This document shows, in pieces, positions 1 through 5,885 of a stretch of DNA of 5,909 bases (position 1 is its first letter; every line of letters begins with the position of its first letter). The position numbers were made by a program, and so were the translations under genes. The notes below the pieces were generated by a model. It searched no databases. It saw nothing but the letters and a program-made list of their open reading frames with translations, and had not been told where the DNA came from. Location of the stretch: assembly GCA_017397695.1 (NCBI GenBank), contig JAFQIF010000229.1, positions 1-5,909 on the forward strand, written 5' to 3'. The stretch is from Clostridia bacterium (GTDB lineage: Bacteria; Bacillota_A; Clostridia; Christensenellales; Aristaeellaceae).

Positions 1-191
1 ACATCGCAGGCATGGACGCCTTCGCTCTGGGTCTCATCAAGGCTTACGAGATCATTGAGGACGGCCGTATCGACGAGTTCGTGGCCAAGCGTTACGCTTC
101 CTACACCGAGGGCATCGGTAAGGACATCCGCGAGGGCAAGGACGATACCATTGACGAGCTGGTGACTACGCTTCAAAAGCTGATGAAATAA
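1..191 (+). CDS. xylA: Xylose isomerase, C-terminal end (5' end outside window)
   Basis: This is the last 62 codons of a gene that enters from the left; the first whole codon is at 3 and the TAA is at 189-191. The peptide starts [20 protein letters not shown] and continues through [17 protein letters not shown]. This matches the C-terminal part of bacterial class II xylose isomerases, which interconvert D-xylose and D-xylulose in the cytoplasm (IAGMD.FA.G...A..L...G.ID.....RY.S...GIG..I..GK). Family members usually continue after this point into a stretch containing a GRQE-like motif and a final helix. Here the protein stops after [11 protein letters not shown], roughly 25 residues early. That tail is not visible in another frame before copA. 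The catalytic metal site lies upstream and cannot be judged. Identification is strong; the short tail is directly seen, but its meaning is unknown. Confidence 0.85.
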   Translation, partial: IAGMDAFALGLIKAYEIIEDGRIDEFVAKRYASYTEGIGKDIREGKDDTIDELVTTLQKLMK

Positions 192-259
192 ACCGTTCAC
201 TCTGCTTTCCCGACAGTTTTCCTTAAAAGGAGCGCGTTGGTTTTCAGATTGAACCCTTT

Positions 260-266
260 AGGAGGA
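260..266 (+). promoter_or_regulatory. Ribosome binding site of copA
   Basis: AGGAGGA lies 7 bases before the ATG at 274. It is a near-perfect Shine-Dalgarno sequence and fixes the copA start. I saw no convincing -35/-10 pair, CsoR-type or CopY-type operator in the 82 bases between xylA and copA, and no terminator there either. Confidence 0.85.
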
Positions 267-273
267 CACACAT

Positions 274-2793
274 ATGGAACAATACAACGTAACAGGTATG
301 AGTTGCGCCGCATGCAGCGCGCGCGTGGAAAAAGCCGTGAGCAGCGTACCAGGCGTTACCGCCTGCTCGGTGAGCCTGCTCACCAACTCGATGGGCGTAG
401 AAGGTACAGCCAGCGCCGAGGCTGTGATTCGCGCCGTACAGGACGCCGGATACGGCGCAAGCCGCAAAGGAAGCGCTGACACAGGAAATGCTACCCCAAG
501 CGCCGCCATGGACGAAGATGCTCTGGCGGACCACGAAACCCCGGTACTCAAACGCCGACTGATCGCCTCGCTCGGCTTCCTGATCGTGCTCATGTATTTC
601 TCCATGGGCGCGATGATGTGGGGATGGCCGGTGCCATCCTTTTTCGATGGGAATCACATTGCCATGGGCCTGCTGCAGCTGCTGCTCTCCGCGATTGTGA
701 TGATCATCAACCAGAGATTCTTTATAAGCGGCTTCAAGGGACTCATCCATCGTGCGCCGAACATGGATACACTGGTGGCGCTGGGCTCGGGCGCATCGTT
801 CATCTACAGCACCTACGCCCTCTTTGCGATGACGCAGGCGCAGATGCTTGGCGATCATGCTGCCGTGATGGGCTACATGCATGAGTTCTATTTTGAATCC
901 GCCGCGATGATCCTCGCGCTGATCACCGTGGGCAAGATGCTCGAAGCACGCAGCAAGGGCAAGACAACCGACGCGCTGAAAAGCCTGATGAAGCTCGCGC
1001 CGAAGACCGCCGTCGTGCTCAGGGATGGTCAGGAAGTGACCGTACCGATCGAACAGGTACGCAAGGGCGACGTATTCGTCGTGCGCCCTGGCGAAAACAT
1101 CCCGGTGGATGGCGTGGTTCTCGAAGGCGAGAGCGCAGTGAATGAAAGCGCATTGACCGGCGAGAGCATTCCCGTGGACAAGGCGCCGGGCGACATGGTT
1201 TCCGCCGCTACGGTAAACCAGTCCGGTTTTATCCGCTGTGAGGCGACGCGCGTTGGCGAAGACACGACGCTCTCTCAAATCGTAAAGATGGTTTCCGACG
1301 CTGCTGCAACCAAGGCGCCGATTGCCAAAGTAGCAGACAAGGTCTCCGGCGTATTTGTGCCTGCGGTCATCTCCATTGCCGTGATCACGACGGCCGCGTG
1401 GCTGCTGGCCGGACAGACGCTGGGCTTTGCCCTGGCCCGCGGCATTTCTGTGCTTGTCATCAGCTGTCCCTGCGCGCTGGGCCTGGCGACGCCGGTAGCA
1501 ATCATGGTCGGCAACGGCATGGGTGCAAAGCACGGCATCCTGTTCAAGACTGCCGTCTCACTGGAGGAAGCCGGCAAAACTGAAATCGTCGCACTGGACA
1601 AGACGGGCACGATCACAAAGGGCGAACCGAAGGTAACCGATATTCTGCCTGCACAAGGTGTGACGGAAAGAGAGCTGCTGGCGCTCGCCAGTTCGCTTGA
1701 ACAAAAGAGCGAGCATCCCCTCGCCCGCGCGATCATGAACCGCGCAGCTGAAGACGCAATTGCCGCGCAGGAGGTTGCAGACTTCCGCGCGCTGCCAGGC
1801 AACGGCCTGCGCGCCAGGCTGGGTGATGCGCTCATCACCGGCGGCAGCATGAAATATATGCAGAGCGTTGCGGAGATTCCCGAAGATATGATCGAACGTG
1901 CTTCTCAACTGGCCGGGCAAGGCAAAACGCCGCTGCTCTTTGCCATGGGCAGACAGCTGCTGGGCATCATCGCCGTAGCTGACGTGATGAAGGAAGACAG
2001 CCCTGCCGCAATCAGAGCGCTGCAGAATATGGGGATCCGCGTCGTGATGCTCACCGGCGACAACGAGCGCACAGCAAAGGCCATTGGCGCGCAGGCTGGC
2101 GTTGACGAGGTGATCGCAGGCGTGCTGCCCGACGGCAAGGAAGCCGTGATCCGCAAGCTCAGGCTGCAGGGCAAAGTCGCCATGGTCGGCGACGGCATCA
2201 ACGACGCGCCTGCGCTCACCCGGGCGGACATCGGCATCGCCATCGGCGCGGGCACAGACATCGCCATCGACGCGGCGGATGTGGTGCTGATGCACAGCAG
2301 ACTTTCCGATGTGCCGGCAGCAATTCGCTTGAGCCGTGCGACCCTTAAGAACATTCACGAGAACCTTTTCTGGGCGTTCTTCTACAATGTGATCGGCATT
2401 CCGCTGGCTGCGGGCGTATGGTATCCTCTCTTCGGGCTGAAGCTCAGCCCCATGTTCGGCGCTGCAGCAATGAGCCTGTCGAGCTTCTGTGTGGTGACCA
2501 ACGCGCTGAGACTGAATCTTTTTAAGCTGCATGACGCAGGAAAAGATAAACGAATCAAGAGAAAACATAAGGAGGTCAAACCCATGGTCAAGACGATGAA
2601 AATTGAGGGTATGATGTGCAAGCACTGCGAGGCACGCGTGAAGAAGACGCTGGAGGCCATCGACGGCGTGGTGGAGGCTGTGGTCAGCCATACCGAAGGC
2701 ACTGCTGTGGTGACGATGGACAAACCGGTGGATGACGCGACGCTGCGCACGGCCATCGAGGCGCAGGATTATCCGGTGCTGGGCATCGAATAA
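274..2793 (+). CDS. copA: Cu(I)-exporting P1B-type ATPase with C-terminal fused CopZ-like HMA domain
   Basis: An 839-residue membrane pump predicted to export Cu(I) with ATP. In order it shows an N-terminal HMA domain with GMSCAAC (8-14, Cys11/Cys14), a linker to about 90, four membrane segments (about 95-222), and the actuator domain with TGES (295-298). Next come the transmembrane CPC metal site (398-400), the phosphorylation motif DKTGT (442-446), the nucleotide-domain HP (481-482), TGDN (594-597) and GDGIND (639-644). The last two membrane segments carry YN (704-705) and MSLSS (733-737). CPC plus YN plus MxxSS is the signature of the Cu(I)/Ag(I) subclass. After a basic linker ([14 protein letters not shown]) a second HMA domain follows (771-839, Cys782/Cys785 in MMCKHC). 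The usual GN of the nucleotide domain appears as GS near 524-525. The start has a strong ribosome binding site. No CsoR or CopY regulator gene is in the window. Confidence 0.96.
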   Translation: MEQYNVTGMSCAACSARVEKAVSSVPGVTACSVSLLTNSMGVEGTASAEAVIRAVQDAGYGASRKGSADTGNATPSAAMDEDALADHETPVLKRRLIASLGFLIVLMYFSMGAMMWGWPVPSFFDGNHIAMGLLQLLLSAIVMIINQRFFISGFKGLIHRAPNMDTLVALGSGASFIYSTYALFAMTQAQMLGDHAAVMGYMHEFYFESAAMILALITVGKMLEARSKGKTTDALKSLMKLAPKTAVVLRDGQEVTVPIEQVRKGDVFVVRPGENIPVDGVVLEGESAVNESALTGESIPVDKAPGDMVSAATVNQSGFIRCEATRVGEDTTLSQIVKMVSDAAATKAPIAKVADKVSGVFVPAVISIAVITTAAWLLAGQTLGFALARGISVLVISCPCALGLATPVAIMVGNGMGAKHGILFKTAVSLEEAGKTEIVALDKTGTITKGEPKVTDILPAQGVTERELLALASSLEQKSEHPLARAIMNRAAEDAIAAQEVADFRALPGNGLRARLGDALITGGSMKYMQSVAEIPEDMIERASQLAGQGKTPLLFAMGRQLLGIIAVADVMKEDSPAAIRALQNMGIRVVMLTGDNERTAKAIGAQAGVDEVIAGVLPDGKEAVIRKLRLQGKVAMVGDGINDAPALTRADIGIAIGAGTDIAIDAADVVLMHSRLSDVPAAIRLSRATLKNIHENLFWAFFYNVIGIPLAAGVWYPLFGLKLSPMFGAAAMSLSSFCVVTNALRLNLFKLHDAGKDKRIKRKHKEVKPMVKTMKIEGMMCKHCEARVKKTLEAIDGVVEAVVSHTEGTAVVTMDKPVDDATLRTAIEAQDYPVLGIE
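2569..2575 (+). promoter_or_regulatory. Internal ribosome binding site inside copA, before the CopZ-like domain
   Basis: AAGGAGG sits 8 bases before an ATG at 2584 that is in frame with copA (codon 771). In the fusion protein these bases encode the linker residues around HKEV. Strength and spacing are as good as those at the true copA start, so initiation here is plausible. The sequence alone cannot show that it is used. Confidence 0.6.
2584..2793 (+). CDS. copZ: Possible free CopZ-like copper chaperone made from an internal start in copA
   Basis: Starting at the in-frame ATG at 2584 gives a 69-residue protein that is a complete HMA domain. It begins [20 protein letters not shown], with the Cu(I)-binding pair at Cys12 and Cys15 of this product, and ends in the typical final strand (QDYPVLGIE). 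The size equals that of stand-alone CopZ chaperones, which carry Cu(I) in the cytoplasm to CopA. The product is the same amino acid sequence as the C-terminus of CopA, because there is no stop codon between pump and chaperone. The internal ribosome binding site at 2569-2575 is the main support. The alternative is that the domain exists only as part of the pump and the AAGGAGG is a relic of a formerly separate copZ gene. Confidence 0.5.
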   Translation: MVKTMKIEGMMCKHCEARVKKTLEAIDGVVEAVVSHTEGTAVVTMDKPVDDATLRTAIEAQDYPVLGIE

Positions 2794-2807
2794 AAACGTA
2801 TACCGCC

Positions 2808-2969
2808 GCGAAGCGAAGAGGGGAGTCTGAGGGGCAATGCCCCTCAGGCAGGTCTTAGGGCGGCAGCCCTAACGCAACCCATTCGCAAAGCAAAAAAGAA
2901 GCAAGAATCTCAGAGGAGCCGAAGGCGACAATTGAGATTCCGGTACAGGATCGTAAGAATCTCTGCGTG
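2808..2969 (+). repeat. Structured intergenic element, left copy (three hairpins, downstream of copA)
   Basis: This begins 14 bases after the copA stop with GCGAAGCGAAG (2808-2818). Hairpin 1 is CTGAGGGGC/GCCCCTCAG with loop AAT (2827-2847). A GCAGGTC spacer follows, then hairpin 2, TTAGGGC/GCCCTAA with loop GGCA (2855-2872). A degenerate form of the first motif, CGCAAAGCAAAAAAG, is at 2884-2898. Hairpin 3 is GAATCTCA (2905-2912) paired with TGAGATTC (2933-2940) around a 20-base loop containing AGGAGCCGAAGGCGAC. No run of T follows any stem, so these are not textbook intrinsic terminators. The same order of motifs appears inverted at 2970-3123. The outer limits are set by that similarity and are approximate. 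Confidence 0.85.
2827..2847 (+). terminator. Possible 3'-end hairpin of the copA transcript
   Basis: A perfect 9-bp, GC-rich stem with a 3-base loop starts 34 bases after the copA stop. It is the first stable structure after the gene and could terminate or protect the mRNA. It lacks the U-tract of an intrinsic terminator, so an mRNA-end or processing role is only a guess. Confidence 0.3.
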
Positions 2970-2984
2970 AACCACACAGATTCT
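2956..2984. repeat. Hairpin at the junction of the two inverted elements
   Basis: AGAATCT (2956-2962) pairs with AGATTCT (2978-2984), and GTG/CAC can add inner pairs around the loop AAC. It sits at the symmetry centre of the inverted pair. The flanks also match in inverted form: TACA...TAAGAATCT on the left, and TACA...TAGAATCT on the minus strand from the right. The similarity of the two copies therefore runs to the centre. Confidence 0.65.
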
Positions 2985-3123
2985 ATCGAAGTGTATCAGA
3001 ATCAAAAGCGTCGCTTTCGGCTCCTGTTTGATTCTTGCTTTTTCGCTTCGCGATCAGGAGAACGCTGGGCTACCGCCCAGACCTGCCTGGGGATTTCATC
3101 CCCAGAGCCCTTCTTCGCTTCGC
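2970..3123 (-). repeat. Structured intergenic element, right copy (inverted; downstream of the phosphatase gene)
   Basis: Read on the minus strand this copy repeats the left element in the same order. GCGAAGCGAAG is at 3123-3113. Hairpin 1 is CTGGGGAT/ATCCCCAG with loop GAA (3105-3087). After GCAGGT comes hairpin 2, CTGGGC/GCCCAG with loop GGTA (3080-3065). The second motif, CGCGAAGCGAAAAAG, begins at 3052. Hairpin 3 is AGAATCAAA/TTTGATTCT (3035-3027 with 3006-2998) around a 20-base loop containing AGGAGCCGAAAGCGAC. The stems differ from the left copy at paired positions, while loops and linkers are largely kept. It would lie in the 3' region of the minus-strand operon, in the same sense as that transcript. 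Confidence 0.85.
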
Positions 3124-3188
3124 GCAGTTTAAAGCTTTTGCGCTTCGGCTACGTCAGGATTGCCGCCCAGCCCCCTTCTTCGCTTCGC
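3124..3188 (-). repeat. Degenerate partial third copy of the element
   Basis: On the minus strand this starts again with GCGAAGCGAAG (3188-3178), followed by AAGGGGGCTGGGCGGC. This resembles the start of the element joined directly to the hairpin 2 region, but the pairing arm is missing (GGCAATCC instead of GGCAGCCCAG). Further on is GCCGAAGCGCAAAAGC, another weak echo of the GCGAAGC-AAAAGC motif. It ends next to the right full copy and begins 13 bases after the phosphatase stop codon. It is probably a truncated tandem copy. Confidence 0.55.
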
Positions 3189-3201
3189 GCGGTTTTACGT
3201 C

Positions 3202-4041
3202 TTAGAGATACGGAATCATATCCGCAAGCTTACCGAAGATCAGGTGCGGCTTTACATCGGAATTGGCCACAGTATCCATGTCTGCCTCGCCGGAGAGCAC
3301 AAGAATACCCGTCATGCCATGATTCACGCCCGTCGCCACATCGGTATACAGGCGGTCGCCAACCATCGCCATCTCATCAAGCTTGAAACCCGTGCGCATC
3401 AGCGCCTCATCGACGATGCCCACATACGGCTTTCCCAGGATCACGTCTGCCTTACGGCCCGTGCTCGCCTCGATAAACGCCATGATCGCGCCCATATCCG
3501 GAATAAAGCCGGTCTCCGTCGGGCAGTTGAAGTCCGGATGGGTCGCGATGTACGGCTTGCCATAGCGGATATAATCGCAGACCTTGCACATCTTCGCGTA
3601 GTCCAGCGTCGTATCAAACGCCACGATCACGTAATCCGCATCGTCCTCAGTCAGCTCCAGGCCCATAGAGATCATCTCTTCACGCAGCATCGGATTGCCC
3701 AGCAGGTAGCACTTCTTTCCCGGGAAATGCTCGAGGCAGTAATGTGCAGTCGCATGACCGGAGGACATCACATCGCGATACTCCTCCTCCACGCCCATGC
3801 GCTCCAGCTTCTTCTTATACACAGAAGCAGACTTGCTGGAATTGTTCGTCAGGAAGCGCGCCGTACGTCCGGTGCGCTTGAGCGCAGCGAGAAAATCCAG
3901 CGAGCCTTCGATCAGGTTATCGCCCAGATAGAACGTACCGTCCATATCCAGCAGGAAGCAGCGGATATTGGAAAGGCGCTCGCGGATCTGTTCATCGGTC
4001 ATGCCATCCACATACACAACCGGAGGATTCTTTTCATTCAT
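3202..4041 (-). CDS. HAD-IIA family phosphatase (NagD/4-nitrophenylphosphatase-like)
   Basis: A 279-residue cytoplasmic haloacid-dehalogenase-type phosphatase. Motif I is DMDGT (32-36, nucleophile Asp32 and acid Asp34), motif II is TNNSS (65-69), the motif III lysine is in ILGKPY (Lys204), and motif IV is GDRLYTDV (228-235). The cap domain lies between motifs II and III, as in subclass IIA, and contains FNCPTETGFIPDMGAI. Length and motif spacing are normal for NagD, AraL and YutF relatives, which hydrolyse nucleotide or sugar phosphates; the substrate cannot be told here. I chose the ATG at 4041 because GAAAGGG (4057-4051) is 9 bases ahead of it. An in-frame TTG at 4071 would overlap the preceding gene and has no better site. 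It is the third gene of the operon, 22 bases after the PiT gene, so a link to phosphate supply is inferred from context. Confidence 0.92.
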   Translation of the reverse strand: MNEKNPPVVYVDGMTDEQIRERLSNIRCFLLDMDGTFYLGDNLIEGSLDFLAALKRTGRTARFLTNNSSKSASVYKKKLERMGVEEEYRDVMSSGHATAHYCLEHFPGKKCYLLGNPMLREEMISMGLELTEDDADYVIVAFDTTLDYAKMCKVCDYIRYGKPYIATHPDFNCPTETGFIPDMGAIMAFIEASTGRKADVILGKPYVGIVDEALMRTGFKLDEMAMVGDRLYTDVATGVNHGMTGILVLSGEADMDTVANSDVKPHLIFGKLADMIPYL

Positions 4042-4063
4042 ATGTTTATACCCTTTCGTATGC

Positions 4064-5137
4064 TCATGCAAAATAACCCTGTGTCGCTGCCGCGACGAGA
4101 TACGTCATCAGGCCTGCTACCGTCGGAGAGCTTACCCAGGCCAGCGCAATGCGCTTGAGGATGCTGAAATGGATATTATCCACGCCCTTTACCAGTCCGG
4201 CTCCGATTACCGCGCCCACAACCGCCTGCGAGGTAGATACCGGAATGCCCATCCAGCTGCCCATAATGACAACCGTCAGCGCCATGCCGATGATGACCAG
4301 GAAGCCGTCGAGCTGGCTGATGGAAGCAATATTGCTGCCAACCGTCATCATGACCTTCTTGGAATACGTGAGCACTCCCACTGCAATGGCAATGCCGCCT
4401 ATGGTCGCCGTCAGTTGCGCATTGGTCAGCAGATTGGCTGCAACGCCCGTCTGGGCAAATGTCGCATCATAATACAGCGCAGTCACGTTGGCAGAGGAAT
4501 TCAGGCCGATCGAATATGAAGCAAACGCACCGGAAAGCAGGTAGCCTGCTTTGATGAACATATCATAGCCATTGAGCGAATTCAGCTTCTGCCTGAGGGA
4601 TTTGTTAACCGTCCACACAAGCGCAAATGAGATCAGGCCTGCGCCCACGGGATTGAGCACCCAGGTTGCGGCAAATTTGCCGATCTGCGGCAGATTGACC
4701 GCCAGAACTTCCGGGTCTGCATAGTTTGCATGGAACAAACCCCAGCCGATGATTGCTCCCGTAATTGATTGATTAGCCGACACAGGAAACTGAAGCCAGC
4801 TCATGAAAAATACAGTCAGGCCTGCACAGGCGAAGATGATGGCAGCCTTGAGCGCGGAATGGAAACGAATTCTTTCTTCTTCCCCCGCCTCAATTGCCTC
4901 ATATACTTCTTCTGCCGCAGCAGTCACCTTGTTGCTGATGGCCAATTCGGCCACCTTCCCGATGTTATGCTCACCGCCTGTAAACGCGCCGGTGACGACA
5001 AGAACAGCGATGATTAAAACAGCCGTGCGGTATTTGATTACGCGCGTCGCTACCGCCGTGCCAAAGGCATTGGCCGCATCATTTGTGCCCAGCGACCAAC
5101 CCATAAAGAGTCCCGCAAAAAGCAGCAAATAAATCAT
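4064..5137 (-). CDS. PiT-family inorganic phosphate permease
   Basis: A 357-residue integral membrane transporter of the PiT (PF01384) family, predicted to import inorganic phosphate with a cation. The first half carries the signature GTNDAANAFGTAVATR (17-32) and FPVSANQSITGAIIGWG (117-133). The second half carries the inverted-repeat counterpart GLNSSANVTA (211-220) and GIPVSTSQAVVGAVIGAG (297-314). A short acidic, soluble loop (about 70-95) and about ten hydrophobic segments fit the family. The second signature has Ser where most members have Asp (GANDVANA). The ATG at 5137 is preceded by AGAAAGG (5153-5147) with a 9-base spacer, embedded in the last codons of the DUF47 gene. Only 4 bases separate the genes, so they are probably translationally coupled. 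Some PiT members carry sulfate (CysP); the DUF47 partner favours phosphate. Confidence 0.92.
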   Translation of the reverse strand: MIYLLLFAGLFMGWSLGTNDAANAFGTAVATRVIKYRTAVLIIAVLVVTGAFTGGEHNIGKVAELAISNKVTAAAEEVYEAIEAGEEERIRFHSALKAAIIFACAGLTVFFMSWLQFPVSANQSITGAIIGWGLFHANYADPEVLAVNLPQIGKFAATWVLNPVGAGLISFALVWTVNKSLRQKLNSLNGYDMFIKAGYLLSGAFASYSIGLNSSANVTALYYDATFAQTGVAANLLTNAQLTATIGGIAIAVGVLTYSKKVMMTVGSNIASISQLDGFLVIIGMALTVVIMGSWMGIPVSTSQAVVGAVIGAGLVKGVDNIHFSILKRIALAWVSSPTVAGLMTYLVAAATQGYFA

Positions 5138-5141
5138 CGTA

Positions 5142-5801
5142 TTATGCCTTTCTGGTGATGAGCATGATCTGGATCTGATCGGCAAGATTCTCGATCATAT
5201 CGGCGATATCACCGATGTCCTCCACAAAACGGCTCATCTGCATCTGGTGTGCAAGATCAATATCCATGGCAAATATCTGTTCATGAAGCCGATCCTCAAT
5301 CACATCAGCCTTCGATTCCTCCTCACGAATCCGATCGAGGATGGAATGATCCTCCAGCAGATCGCCGAACCTGGAAAAGAGCATGCTGATGCTTTCCCTG
5401 AGCAGATCATATTCCTCTCTGATCACGCGCAGCATATCCTGAAGCTGCTGCGCATAAGCCTGCGGAAAGCGGAATCGCTGATAGCACATCATCAGTGCGG
5501 TATGCTCGCACTTATTGGCAATTTTATCACAGCTCGTCGCGATGGAGATCAATTCCTCACGGCTGGACGGAAGAAACGCGCCGCCCAGTGAGTCAATCAT
5601 GCGGCGCAGCGAACGATCCGCCGCATTTTCCATCTGATGCACACTGGAGGAAAGCGCACGGAGCATTTCATCCGTAGTTTCCAGCTGGAGCGCAGCATGC
5701 ATAAAGTTTTCAAAGCCAATCAGGCAGCCTTCCACGTCCTTGAGCTGTTCCATGATCAGGGCGTGAACCTTGCTGCTGTTGTTCTTGCTGAACAGCATCA
5801 T
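5142..5801 (-). CDS. DUF47 / PhoU-like accessory protein of the PiT transporter
   Basis: A 219-residue, all-helical cytoplasmic protein of the DUF47 (PF01865, TIGR00153) family. Members are distant PhoU relatives and are typically encoded next to PiT permeases, where they are thought to regulate uptake. The N-terminus MMLFSKNNSSKVHALIMEQL has the F-x-(8-10)-(hydrophobic) start of the family. Two helical repeats follow. The second ends in RFVEDIGDIADMIENLADQI (191-210), with the E-x3-D metal-type motif of PhoU proteins; the first has the weaker SCDKIANKCEH (90-100). The start is uncertain. GGAG (5816-5813) lies 11 bases before the ATG at 5801, a second ATG follows at 5798, and an in-frame GTG at 5813 overlaps the GGAG and is unlikely. 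It is the first gene of the operon. Confidence 0.9.
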   Translation of the reverse strand: MMLFSKNNSSKVHALIMEQLKDVEGCLIGFENFMHAALQLETTDEMLRALSSSVHQMENAADRSLRRMIDSLGGAFLPSSREELISIATSCDKIANKCEHTALMMCYQRFRFPQAYAQQLQDMLRVIREEYDLLRESISMLFSRFGDLLEDHSILDRIREEESKADVIEDRLHEQIFAMDIDLAHQMQMSRFVEDIGDIADMIENLADQIQIMLITRKA

Positions 5802-5854
5802 CTTATCGTACACTCCGTTCTATCGAATCAATGCCGGTAAAGCGGGGTATGGAG

Positions 5855-5885
5855 CGGAAGTCGGACGCAATGCGCCCGACTTCCG
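5855..5885. promoter_or_regulatory. Strong hairpin upstream of the DUF47-PiT-phosphatase operon
   Basis: CGGAAGTCGG (5855-5864) pairs perfectly with CCGACTTCCG (5876-5885). Inside, one mismatch is followed by CGC/GCG closing an AAT loop. It lies 53 bases before the DUF47 start on the minus strand. No T-run follows on either strand, so it is a poor intrinsic terminator. It could be the end of a gene beyond the right edge, an operator, or a 5'-leader structure of the operon. TAATAT on the minus strand (5897-5892) could be a -10 box just upstream, but its -35 would be outside the window. Confidence 0.5.

Noticed and set aside
237..479. Frame starting at TTG 237 with AAAAGGAG upstream, possible leader peptide
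   Set aside because: It runs through the copA start in another frame and gives an Arg-rich product. The spacing to AAAAGGAG is likely coincidental, and copA has its own strong site.
244..1533. Long 429-codon minus-strand open frame opposite copA
   Set aside because: It lies wholly antisense to a clear P-type ATPase. Its product is rich in His, Arg and Ala with no domain, as expected from GC-biased codons read backwards.
1558..2691. 377-codon minus-strand open frame opposite the copA 3' half
   Set aside because: It is an antisense shadow of conserved ATPase motifs, with low-complexity composition and no recognisable family.
2827..2872. Classical intrinsic terminators at hairpins 1 and 2
   Set aside because: The stems are strong, but no run of T follows on either strand, so only a low-confidence 3'-end role is proposed.
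2808..3123. CRISPR array or insertion sequence in the repeat region
   Set aside because: The copies are inverted rather than direct evenly spaced repeats, there is no transposase, and no target-site duplication was seen.
2967..3386. Open frame crossing the repeat region on the + strand
   Set aside because: It is built from hairpin repeat sequence and then runs antisense to the phosphatase gene; it has no domain.
4042..4071. TTG start at 4071 giving a longer phosphatase
   Set aside because: It overlaps the end of the PiT gene, and the ATG at 4041 has a well-spaced GAAAGGG.
3160..4158. 332-codon + strand frame opposite the phosphatase
   Set aside because: Its opposite strand encodes all four HAD motifs in order; the + frame is a shadow.
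5138..5185. Longer PiT start at 5185 inside the DUF47 gene
   Set aside because: The extra 16 residues are polar and Arg/Ser-rich, unlike the family start, and AGAAAGG precedes the ATG at 5137.
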